The notes under the pieces are model-generated. The model was not told the DNA's origin and did not search any database. It was given only the letters and a program-made list of their open reading frames with translations. DNA of 9,059 bases, from contig JAWVYO010000094.1 of assembly GCA_033722675.1 (NCBI GenBank), positions 1-9,059 of the forward strand. The letters are read 5' to 3'. This DNA is from DATHYU01 sp033722675 (GTDB lineage Bacteria; Actinomycetota; Acidimicrobiia; Spongiisociales; UBA11373). Positions 1-5,371 of this stretch are shown here, piece after piece. Made by a program: the position numbers and the translations under genes. Every line of letters starts with the position of its first letter. The stretch's first letter is position 1.

Positions 1-526
1 CCGCGGCCCGCCGCAGGGCCCGGCGGCGCCGGGGCTCGCGGCCCCGCGCGGTGCGTCTCGCCGCGGCCCGGGCCGCGGCCAGGTGGTCGTCGTCGAACAG
101 GTCGTCACCGTCCCGCCGGTCGGGCTCGAGGACGCCGTGGCGGACCAACCCCTCGACGGTCGCCCGGGTGATGCCGGCTGCCCGGGCGAGCTCCTCGGCG
201 TCCATGGCCACGCCCGTCGTCGAGAAGTAGGCGTCGGGCGGGGCACCCTCCGGCTGGTCGATGGTCGGCTCCTCGCCGCGCTCCCACGCCGTGAGCTTCG
301 ACTTGATGACCTTCAGCGGGAGGAAGTGGTCGCGCTGCTGGCGGAGGATGTACCGGAGGCGGTCGATCTCGGCCGGACCGAACTCCCGGTAGCCGGAGGA
401 CGAGCGAGGTGGGGTGATGAGCCCCTTCGTCTCGAGGAATCGGACCTTCGACACGGTGAGGTCGGGGAACTCCTCCTTGAGGAGGTTGATGACCTCGCCG
501 ATCGTCAGCGGCGAGGAGCCGGTCAT
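1..526 (-). CDS. ftsR: MerR-family transcriptional regulator, Rv1828/FtsR type (C-terminus cut by window edge)
   Basis: I translated this frame by hand: 175 codons with no stop, running off the left edge. Residues 7–83 form a MerR winged-helix domain, with LTIGEVINLL, then VRFLETKGLITPPR and SSGYREF, then RYILRQQRDHFLPLKVIK. The RDH(F/Y)LPLKVI stretch is typical of the actinobacterial Rv1828/FtsR group, whose Corynebacterium member is reported to act on ftsZ. A second helical region follows (about 108–150), then a very Arg-rich tail (GREPRRRRALRRAA) that lines up with the EPRHLRAFR segment of Rv1828, so the frame is probably real. The ATG overlaps the FHA stop as ATGA and has no Shine-Dalgarno sequence, suggesting coupled translation. 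Family and neighbourhood support the call; its targets here are unknown. Confidence 0.88.
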   Translation of the reverse strand, partial: MTGSSPLTIGEVINLLKEEFPDLTVSKVRFLETKGLITPPRSSSGYREFGPAEIDRLRYILRQQRDHFLPLKVIKSKLTAWERGEEPTIDQPEGAPPDAYFSTTGVAMDAEELARAAGITRATVEGLVRHGVLEPDRRDGDDLFDDDHLAAARAAARRTARGREPRRRRALRRAA

Positions 527-933
527 GATCGGGCCACGGTGAAGTGGAACCGGCCGATGAACACCTCGTCGCCTGGATGGAGCGCCGCTTCGTCCGCTCG
601 CTCCCCGTTCACGTACGTGCCGTTCGTGGAGCCCAGGTCCCGGAGGAGCAGCGACCGGTCCTCGACGATGAAGGCCGCGTGGTCCCGCGACACGGTGACG
701 TCGTCCAGGAAGATCTCCGCCTGGGTGTTCCTCCCCGCCACCGTCTCGCCCTCGGGGAGCTCCCAGTAGAGGCCCCGCCGGGGGCCGCTCATGACGACCA
801 GCGCATATCCCTTGAGCCCCGGGATCCCGGCCACCGCCTGGCGGTTGCGCAGGCGGCGTGCCTCGAGCATCGGGTCGAAGCTGAGGGTGGCCTCGTCGTC
901 CGACTGGTCCTGGGGGGCTCGGTCGTCGGCCAT
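523..933 (-). CDS. garA: FHA-domain protein, GarA/OdhI-like metabolic switch
   Basis: 136 aa. Relatives bind and inhibit 2-oxoglutarate dehydrogenase and glutamate dehydrogenase until Ser/Thr kinases (PknB/PknG) phosphorylate an N-terminal Thr, which then docks into the protein's own FHA domain. The FHA core spans about residues 44–134 and holds the phosphothreonine-binding landmarks: G67-R68 (VAGRNT), S82-x-x-H85 (TVSRDH) and N104-G105 (GSTNGTYVNG). IFLDDVTVSR is nearly identical to mycobacterial GarA. The N-terminus is short. It has one Thr (T16, in EATLSF) where GarA/OdhI have the ETTSVF double Thr. The ATG at 933 was chosen over an upstream in-frame start because a TANNNT box lies 7 nt before it, the longer N-terminus runs through a hairpin, and gcvH would overlap. 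It overlaps the MerR start by ATGA. The fold is secure; the GarA role is inferred from order and motifs. Confidence 0.9.
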   Translation of the reverse strand: MADDRAPQDQSDDEATLSFDPMLEARRLRNRQAVAGIPGLKGYALVVMSGPRRGLYWELPEGETVAGRNTQAEIFLDDVTVSRDHAAFIVEDRSLLLRDLGSTNGTYVNGERADEAALHPGDEVFIGRFHFTVARS

Positions 934-940
934 GGGTCGA

Positions 941-946
941 ATGGTA
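941..946 (-). promoter_or_regulatory. Candidate -10 box (TACCAT) for a leaderless FHA/MerR transcript
   Basis: On the minus strand TACCAT (TANNNT pattern) lies 7 nt before the ATG at 933, so transcription would begin at or next to the A of the start codon. No Shine-Dalgarno sequence precedes this ATG. No convincing -35 is seen, which is common in actinobacterial promoters. It would give the FHA and MerR genes their own promoter below the hairpin after gcvH. Confidence 0.45.
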
Positions 947-972
947 GCGCCGGGCCCCGCTGCGGCATCGGT

Positions 973-997
973 GGCCCTCGACGCGGGGTCGAGGGCC
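973..997 (-). terminator. Perfect 10-bp hairpin after gcvH, possible terminator or mRNA stabiliser
   Basis: GGCCCTCGAC at 973–982 is exactly complementary to GTCGAGGGCC at 988–997, with a 5-nt loop. It begins 6 nt after the gcvH stop, in the only real gap (70 nt) of an otherwise overlapping gene run. No T-tract follows in the minus direction, so it is not a classical intrinsic terminator. It could be a U-less terminator, a 3'-end stabiliser, or an attenuator letting part of the transcription through to the FHA gene. Confidence 0.55.
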
Positions 998-1003
998 GGC
1001 GTG

Positions 1004-1381
1004 TCACTCGGTGATCGCCCGGTAGCCCTCCGCGTCGAGGAGCGCATCCAGATCGGATTCGCCGTCGGGCGTGATCTCGACGAACCATCCCTCGGCGTAG
1101 GGCGAGTCGTTCACGAGTTCGGGTTCGTCGGTGAGCCGCTCGTTGACCTTCGAGACCGTCCCGTCGATCGGGGCGTAGACCTCGGCGACCGACTTGGTCG
1201 ACTCGATCTCGGCGAGCATGTCGCCCGTGGCCACCGATTTCCCGGTGTCGGGGAGATCGACGAACACGACGTCGCCGAGGGCGTCCTGGGCGTAATCCGT
1301 GATGCCGACGCGCACCGCGCCGTCCCGGGGCAGCGCCCACTCGTGGTCTTCGGTGTACCGGCGGTCTTCGGGGACGTTCAC
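1004..1381 (-). CDS. gcvH: Glycine cleavage system H protein
   Basis: 125 aa, normal for the family. GcvH carries the aminomethyl group on a lipoyl-lysine between the P, T and L proteins of the glycine cleavage system. The start (RRYTEDHEWA) and the lipoyl site IESTKSVAEVYAP with K63 are clear, as are the GWFVEI segment and the closing D..LLDAEGY. It starts with GTG, which overlaps the pgsA stop (GTGA), and has a strong GGAGGAG four bases upstream. The gcvT and gcvP genes are not in the window, as in mycobacteria, where gcvH also sits apart beside garA. No glycine riboswitch can fit, because the upstream gene overlaps it. The hairpin at 973–997 follows directly. Confidence 0.97.
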   Translation of the reverse strand: MNVPEDRRYTEDHEWALPRDGAVRVGITDYAQDALGDVVFVDLPDTGKSVATGDMLAEIESTKSVAEVYAPIDGTVSKVNERLTDEPELVNDSPYAEGWFVEITPDGESDLDALLDAEGYRAITE

Positions 1382-1968
1382 CCGACTCCTCCCTGCTCAC
1401 GCGTCGGACCGGAGGTTACCCGTCCCGATCTCCGCAGGAGCCCGGCGGCGTCGCCGAGGTACTGCCCGGCGACGACGTAGTAGAGCACGAGGCCCGGGAT
1501 GCCGAAGCCCCAGGCGATGGCGTCCCAGATCGCCGCCTCCGCTCCGGCCCGGATGTAGAAGAAGGCGATGGAGGTGTAGAGGGCCAGCGTCGCGGCCTTG
1601 CCGAGCCAGCGGACGTCCAGCTTCGCCCGCACCCGCACGGCCACCACGAGGGCGCCGAGACCGATCACCACCTCCCGGACGACGAGGGCGGCGGCGAACC
1701 AGGGTGGGAGGATCCCGGCGATCCATCCCCCGATCACCGCCGCCACGATCGCCAGACGGTCGGCGAGGGGGTCGAGGAGCTTGCCGAGTTCGGTGACCTG
1801 GTCGAGCCGGCGGGCCAGCTGGCCGTCGACCCAGTCGGTGCTGCCGATCACGCCGAGCAGCAAACCCGCCCAGACGAACTCCTCCGGTCCGAACACGAGG
1901 TAGAGGAAGAGCGGGACGAGTCCGATGCGGACGAGCGAGACGAGGTTGGGGAGGTTCAGGACCGTCAT
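1378..1968 (-). CDS. pgsA: CDP-alcohol phosphatidyltransferase, PgsA-like
   Basis: 196 aa integral membrane enzyme. The family motif D-x2-D-G-x2-A-R-x8-G-x3-D-x3-D is complete: D45, D48, G49, A52, R53, G62, D66 and D70 (within DWVDGQLARR and LGKLLDPLAD). These residues bind metal and the CDP-diacylglycerol. Several hydrophobic helices surround it (about 5–26, 31–44, 72–112, 125–142 and 150–172). The opening LNLPNLVSLVRI is typical of phosphatidylglycerophosphate synthases, which join CDP-diacylglycerol and glycerol-3-phosphate at the inner membrane. The position just before gcvH–garA recalls Rv1822 (pgsA2), whose exact substrate is less certain, so another acceptor alcohol cannot be excluded. 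The ATG overlaps the upstream stop (ATGA) without a clear ribosome binding site; translation is probably coupled. Confidence 0.9.
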   Translation of the reverse strand: MTVLNLPNLVSLVRIGLVPLFLYLVFGPEEFVWAGLLLGVIGSTDWVDGQLARRLDQVTELGKLLDPLADRLAIVAAVIGGWIAGILPPWFAAALVVREVVIGLGALVVAVRVRAKLDVRWLGKAATLALYTSIAFFYIRAGAEAAIWDAIAWGFGIPGLVLYYVVAGQYLGDAAGLLRRSGRVTSGPTREQGGVG

Positions 1969-2372
1969 TTCGGGGCGCGAACCCGGAACGGCACGCGCGC
2001 CAGTTCGGTGCCGTCGTGTTCGATGAGGAACACGTACCCGCCCGGCTCCGGGAAGCGAATGCCCATGAAGTTGGCGACGAGGGGCACGAGGCTCGACGCC
2101 CCGGCGGGGAGGGTGGCCGGTGCCCCGACCCGGAAGGTGCCCTTCGACTCGACGCCGAGCTCGTGGCCGTCCTCGTCCACGAGGCGGATGACCAGGTCCA
2201 GCTCCCGATTGCGATCGGGGGGCCCCACCTCGGCCACGAGGGCGAGCGACAGTGTCCGATGCACGGCGGGGAACTCCTTCGCCGTGATCGTGTTGAACGC
2301 GCCACCCATCACGTAGAGCTTCCCGGCGGCCACCTGGGCGCCGTCGGCCAACATGGCGGCGGTGAGCCGCAC
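1965..2372 (-). CDS. DUF6941-like protein of unknown function
   Basis: 135 aa from the GTG at 2372. The opening (AAMLADGAQVAAGKLYVMGG, then AFNTIT) resembles small bacterial DUF6941 proteins, which begin with a LADxAQxxxGKLxxLGGG pattern; I recall this from memory and could not search it. The rest is a likely beta-sandwich: LSLALVAEV, LDLVIRLVDEDG, a mid-region and GGYVFLIEHDG, ending in ARVPFRVR. There is no signal peptide, membrane span or catalytic motif, so it looks cytosolic. The GTG shares its G with the TAG stop of the small upstream gene (TAGTG) and has only a weak GGAAA upstream. An ATG at 2354 would remove the start of the conserved block and is less likely. It ends in an ATGA overlap with pgsA. 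Function unknown. Confidence 0.82.
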   Translation of the reverse strand: MRLTAAMLADGAQVAAGKLYVMGGAFNTITAKEFPAVHRTLSLALVAEVGPPDRNRELDLVIRLVDEDGHELGVESKGTFRVGAPATLPAGASSLVPLVANFMGIRFPEPGGYVFLIEHDGTELARVPFRVRAPK

Positions 2373-2491
2373 TATTTCCGGCTGACGAGGCTGAGCGCGG
2401 CGAACGTGGCGAGGATGAGGATGCCGACGACGATCGTCACCCACATGTCCGACGAACCGACCCAGTCACTCTCGGCGAGGATCCATTGCAT
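2372..2491 (-). CDS. 39-aa single-pass membrane peptide
   Basis: A short gene found by reading upstream of the DUF6941-like start. It runs from ATG at 2491 to TAG at 2374–2372. The peptide has a short acidic head (QWILAESDWVGSSD), one hydrophobic segment at about residues 17–37 (WVTIVVGILILATFAALSLV) and a short basic tail (SRK). By the positive-inside rule the C-terminus should be cytoplasmic. Its stop shares one base with the next start (TAGTG), so it would be translationally coupled to that gene. A TAGGAT box lies 6 nt before its ATG, and the AGGA within it could serve instead as a weak ribosome binding site. I recognise no family. The case rests on the open frame, the membrane segment, the exact junction and the promoter position. 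Confidence 0.6.
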   Translation of the reverse strand: MQWILAESDWVGSSDMWVTIVVGILILATFAALSLVSRK

Positions 2492-2497
2492 GCCCGC

Positions 2498-2503
2498 ATC
2501 CTA
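2498..2503 (-). promoter_or_regulatory. Candidate -10 box (TAGGAT) for the six-gene minus-strand run
   Basis: TAGGAT on the minus strand, followed by 6 nt and then the ATG at 2491. The spacing suits a leaderless transcript. No good -35 is seen at 17–18 nt; two adjacent palindromes lie just above that position (2527–2544). The AGGA could instead be a Shine-Dalgarno sequence. Confidence 0.45.
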
Positions 2504-2526
2504 CGAGACGCCGGGTCCGCGGTCCG

Positions 2527-2544
2527 GCACGTGCGCGACGTCGC
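2527..2544. promoter_or_regulatory. Adjacent palindromes GCACGTGC and GCGACGTCGC, possible operator
   Basis: Two perfect palindromes (8 and 10 bp) abut in the divergent gap 2492–2640, just upstream of where a -35 for the 2491 promoter would fall. That is where an activator could bind. Short G+C palindromes are frequent by chance in such DNA, so this is only a candidate. I see no other structure in the gap besides the GCCCGGGC at 2566–2573. Confidence 0.2.
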
Positions 2545-2640
2545 CCCGCGCAGGTGCCCCCCCGAGCCCGGGCGACGTGGGCGCGCATCGGCCGGGCTCG
2601 AGCAGGATCGCCAGCGCGCGGCCCGTGCCACCATGGGGGC

Positions 2641-2778
2641 ATGGTCCTGGGACACGCCGGCGGGTGGGACGAGTTCCTCTTCTTCGTCGTCCCGATCGTG
2701 GTGGCGCTCGCCGCCATCCGGTGGGCGGGCAAACGCGCCCGACGCTCCGACGACGCGGCGGAGGGCGAGGAGGACTAG
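2641..2778 (+). CDS. 45-aa single-pass membrane protein, hypothetical
   Basis: The peptide has a short N-terminus (MVLGHAGGWDE), one hydrophobic helix at about residues 11–28 (FLFFVVPIVVALAAIRW), then a basic stop-transfer patch (KRARR) and a highly acidic end (DDAAEGEED). The basic patch predicts a cytoplasmic C-terminus. I chose the ATG at 2641 because the protein character begins there; a GTG at 2554 would add 29 Arg/Pro-rich residues that look non-coding. There is no convincing ribosome binding site or TANNNT box upstream, a weakness of the call. Its TAG overlaps the TAG of the convergent anti-sigma gene within one CTAG. No family recognised; a link to the neighbouring sigma/anti-sigma system is only positional. 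Confidence 0.6.
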   Translation: MVLGHAGGWDEFLFFVVPIVVALAAIRWAGKRARRSDDAAEGEED

Positions 2779-3500
2779 ACGGTCGCGGCGAAGAGGACCT
2801 CGCCGGTGGGGGCCGGTGAACCGCCCGACGGTTCCACCGTCACGCCGATGGTGTCGCCGGGGCGCACGGGGGCGTCCAGGAGCACGGTGGCCCGGCCGCC
2901 GTCGCCCGGCACGAAGAGTCCCGCGGGCGTCGGACCGTCGCCGTCGATGACCCACAGCTGGTAGGTCCGGTCGCCGTCGACGCCGGCCAGCCCGTCGAAG
3001 GTGACCACGGCGGCGGTCCGGCCCGGGGAGTAGGCCACCCCGGCTTCCACGGTCCCGGTGTACGCCTCGGTCGCGGGGAGCGTCACCGTGACGGCGTCGG
3101 GCGCAGCGATCACGTCGTCGGGGCCGAGCGCTCCGTCGCGGAGGGTGAGGGCGATCGCCACCGCCAGCACGACGACGGCGGCCGCAGCCGCCGCGGAACC
3201 GATGCGCCACGACATCGAGGAGAAGAGGGTGCGCAGGCGTTCCCGCCACGTGGGGGCCGGAGCCGCTGCGAAGCGCTCCTGCGGCTCGTCGTCGATCGCC
3301 GCCATCACCGAGGCCTTCAGGCGGGACGGGGGTGGCGTCGCCGTGGCGTCTGCGAGCGCCTCGATACCGCGCTGCAACTCGACGACCTCGGCGCGGCAGA
3401 CGGCGCAGTCGGCCAGGTGGGCCTCGAAGCGGTGGCGCTCGTCGTCGTCGAGGGCGTCGAGGGCGTACGGCGCGGCGAGGTCGTGGATCGGCTCGCTCAT
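2775..3500 (-). CDS. rskA: Membrane anti-sigma factor, RskA-like with zinc-binding ZAS domain
   Basis: 241 aa in three parts. The N-terminal cytoplasmic anti-sigma domain (about 1–75) carries the zinc motif H28-x3-C32-x2-C35 (AHLADCAVC), with H6 as a likely fourth ligand, and holds the sigma factor inactive. One membrane helix follows at about 99–120 (Ala/Val-rich). The outer domain (about 130–241) is the RskA/anti-sigma-K fold, marked by TYQLWVIDGDGPTPAGLF near residues 179–196. In M. tuberculosis RskA is cut by regulated intramembrane proteolysis to release SigK. The gene overlaps the sigma gene by ATGA, with GGGAG upstream of its ATG, so the two should be made in step. At the other end its TAG shares CTAG with the convergent 45-aa gene. 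The signal sensed here cannot be read from sequence. Confidence 0.92.
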   Translation of the reverse strand: MSEPIHDLAAPYALDALDDDERHRFEAHLADCAVCRAEVVELQRGIEALADATATPPPSRLKASVMAAIDDEPQERFAAAPAPTWRERLRTLFSSMSWRIGSAAAAAAVVVLAVAIALTLRDGALGPDDVIAAPDAVTVTLPATEAYTGTVEAGVAYSPGRTAAVVTFDGLAGVDGDRTYQLWVIDGDGPTPAGLFVPGDGGRATVLLDAPVRPGDTIGVTVEPSGGSPAPTGEVLFAATV

Positions 3501-4117
3501 GATGGCGCTCCCAGCGTGTCACGCAGACGCAGCAATCCGTCGCGCATCCGAGTCTTGACGGTGCCGAGCGGCGTGTCCAGCTCCTCGGCGACCTCCCGGT
3601 ACGTCTTGCCCTCCAGGTAGGCGCGTTCGATCGCGTCACGTTGGAGATCGGTGAGTCCGTCGAGCGCCCGCCGGAGCTCGGCGTGCTCCGCGGCGCGTTC
3701 GACGGCGTCGTAGGTGGTGTCGCGCTCCGGGTCGCGGGAGGCGGCGCCGACGCTCTCCGTCCGGTCGCGGTGCGACTGTTCGGATCGGACCCGGTCGATG
3801 GCGCGGCGGCGGGCCATGGTGAGGATCCACGCCTTCGCCGAGCCCCGTTCGGGATCGAATCGCGGGGCCGTCCGCCAGACCTCGACGAGGACCTCCTGGG
3901 TCACCTCCTCGGCCATGGAGGGGTCCCGCAGGATGCCCCGGATCGTGCCGAAGACGGGACCGGCGACGAGGTCGTAGAGACGAGCGAAGGCGTCGCGGTC
4001 GCCGGTGCCGGTGGCAGTGAGCAGCTCGGTGTGGAGGTCGGTGTGGGGCATGAAGCGGTTCACCGTGGTGCGGGTGCGGACCCCGAGCGTACGGGGCATC
4101 GCGATGGTGATCGACAT
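3497..4117 (-). CDS. sigK: ECF RNA polymerase sigma factor, SigK-like
   Basis: 206 aa from the ATG at 4117. Region 2 (about 46–112) contains LYDLVAGPVF, VTQEVLVEVWR for core binding and -10 recognition, and the WILTMARRRAIDRVRSEQ helix, close to SigK's WLLTMAHRRAVDRVR. Region 4 (about 149–200) has the helix-turn-helix EGKTYREVAEELDTPLGTVKTRMRDGL. The overlapping rskA-like gene fixes its partner. The start is uncertain. The 4117 ATG has CGGAG 6 nt upstream and coding-like third positions; an internal ATG at 4051 has GGTGA 8 nt upstream and gives 184 aa, closer to the family length. The protein has no cysteine, so the disulfide redox switch described for M. tuberculosis SigK cannot operate here. 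The assignment to the SigK group is by similarity to recalled sequences. Confidence 0.9.
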   Translation of the reverse strand: MSITIAMPRTLGVRTRTTVNRFMPHTDLHTELLTATGTGDRDAFARLYDLVAGPVFGTIRGILRDPSMAEEVTQEVLVEVWRTAPRFDPERGSAKAWILTMARRRAIDRVRSEQSHRDRTESVGAASRDPERDTTYDAVERAAEHAELRRALDGLTDLQRDAIERAYLEGKTYREVAEELDTPLGTVKTRMRDGLLRLRDTLGAPS

Positions 4118-4148
4118 GGGTTGCTCCGGGCGGTGCGTCTCTCCCCCG

Positions 4149-4175
4149 GTTCGGAGCGGCGGACCCTACGGATTG
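4149..4175 (-). promoter_or_regulatory. Possible sigma-gene promoter, perhaps autoregulated
   Basis: In the short gap after kbl, CAATCC (4175–4170) and CCGAAC (4154–4149) on the minus strand are separated by 15 nt. Each differs by one base from the -35 CCATCC and -10 CCGAAT I recall for mycobacterial SigK, though the spacer seems short. A TANNNT box (TAGGGT, 4168–4163) overlapping the kbl stop is an alternative housekeeping -10. GCTCCG (4152–4157) can also pair with the CGGAGC ribosome-binding region (4123–4128) of the 4117 start. All weak. Confidence 0.25.
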
Positions 4176-5371
4176 GGTGGATCGTCGAGCACGCCCAACT
4201 CCTCGCCGACGGCGACGAAGGCCTCGATGGCGGTGTCGATGTCGGCGTCGTCGTGGGCGGCCGCCACCCTGGCCCGGATCCGCGCCGTGCCCGGGGGCAC
4301 CGTCGGATAGGCGATCGCCTGGGCGAAGACGGCATGGGTGTCGAGGAGCTGCCGGGAGAACTCCTGGGCGGTGGCCTCGTCGCCGATGATGACCGGCGTG
4401 ATGGGCGTCTGGGAGTGACCCGTGTCGAATCCGGCGCCGGCCATCGCCGATTCGAATCGCCGCGCGTTGTCCCACAGCCGTTCCACGAGGTCCGTGGACG
4501 CTTCGAGCACGTCAACCGCCGCGATACAGGCGGCAACGTCGGGGGGTGTCACCGCCGAGGAGAACAGGAAGGGCCGGCCGCGCTGGCGCAGCCAGTCGAC
4601 CAGGCGACGGTCCCCCGCCACGTAGCCGCCCGCCACACCGAAGGCCTTCGACATGGTGCCCACCTCGACGTCGACCCGCCCGTGGAGGTCGAAATGGTCG
4701 ACGATGCCGCGACCGCCCCGGCCGAGGACCCCTTCGCCGTGGGCGTCGTCCACCATGACCATCGCATCGTGACGGTCGGCGACGTCGACGATGTCGGGAA
4801 GCGGCGCGAGGTCGCCGTCCATCGAGAACACCCCGTCGGTGACGACAAGGATCCTGCGGGTCCCGCCCTCGCGGACCTCCGTGAGGACCCGGTCCAGGTG
4901 CTCGACGTCGGCGTGGTCGTAGATGGCGCGGTCGGCGCGGGAGAGCCGGACGCCGTCGACGATCGAGGCGTGATTGAGTTCGTCGGAGACGATCGTGTCG
5001 CCCCGTCCCGTCAGGGCGGGGATGACCGCGAGGTTGGCCGTGAACCCCGATTGCAGCGAGATGGCCGCCTCCACGCCCTTGAACTCGGCGAGGCGCCGCT
5101 CGAGCTCCTCGTGGATCGCCATCGTGCCGGCGATCGTCCGCACCGCGCCAGGGCCGATCCCGTAGCGCTGGAGGGCGTCGGTGGCCGCAGCCACGAGGCG
5201 GTCGTCGTCGGCGAGGCCGAGGTAGTTGTTCGAGCAGAGGTTGAGGACGCGTCGGCCGTCGATGGTGAGCCACGCCCCCTGGGGGCCCTCGAGGGTGCGG
5301 ATGGTGGTCTCGAGGCCCTTGGCGCGCAGGTCGGCGAGTTCGTCGTCCAGGAACGCGAGCTTGTCGGTCAC
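4166..5371 (-). CDS. kbl: Glycine C-acetyltransferase (2-amino-3-ketobutyrate CoA ligase)
   Basis: 401 aa, close to the E. coli enzyme. A PLP enzyme of the alpha-oxoamine synthase family that splits 2-amino-3-oxobutyrate with CoA into glycine and acetyl-CoA. Visible landmarks are NLCSNNYLGLADD (44–56), the substrate loop GAVRTIAGTMAIHEELE (75–91), SDELNHASIVDG with the PLP-stacking H134, VDDAHGEGVLG with D208 and H211, and the Schiff-base lysine K242 in GTMSKAFGVAGGY. The GTG at 5371 overlaps the tdh stop (GTGA) and has GGAGGAG four bases upstream; the longer frame above it is Arg-rich shadow. Related synthases (8-amino-7-oxononanoate, serine palmitoyl) share this fold, but coupling to tdh settles the identity. 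Confidence 0.96.
   Translation of the reverse strand: MTDKLAFLDDELADLRAKGLETTIRTLEGPQGAWLTIDGRRVLNLCSNNYLGLADDDRLVAAATDALQRYGIGPGAVRTIAGTMAIHEELERRLAEFKGVEAAISLQSGFTANLAVIPALTGRGDTIVSDELNHASIVDGVRLSRADRAIYDHADVEHLDRVLTEVREGGTRRILVVTDGVFSMDGDLAPLPDIVDVADRHDAMVMVDDAHGEGVLGRGGRGIVDHFDLHGRVDVEVGTMSKAFGVAGGYVAGDRRLVDWLRQRGRPFLFSSAVTPPDVAACIAAVDVLEASTDLVERLWDNARRFESAMAGAGFDTGHSQTPITPVIIGDEATAQEFSRQLLDTHAVFAQAIAYPTVPPGTARIRARVAAAHDDADIDTAIEAFVAVGEELGVLDDPPNP

Noticed and set aside
1378..1400. Glycine riboswitch upstream of gcvH
   Set aside because: The gcvH start overlaps the pgsA stop, so there is no leader. No tandem aptamer-like structure is apparent.
2554..2640. Longer 74-aa form of the small plus-strand protein starting at the GTG at 2554
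   Set aside because: The extra 29 residues are Arg/Ala/Pro-rich with no pattern, and the GTG has no ribosome binding site. The protein character begins at 2641.
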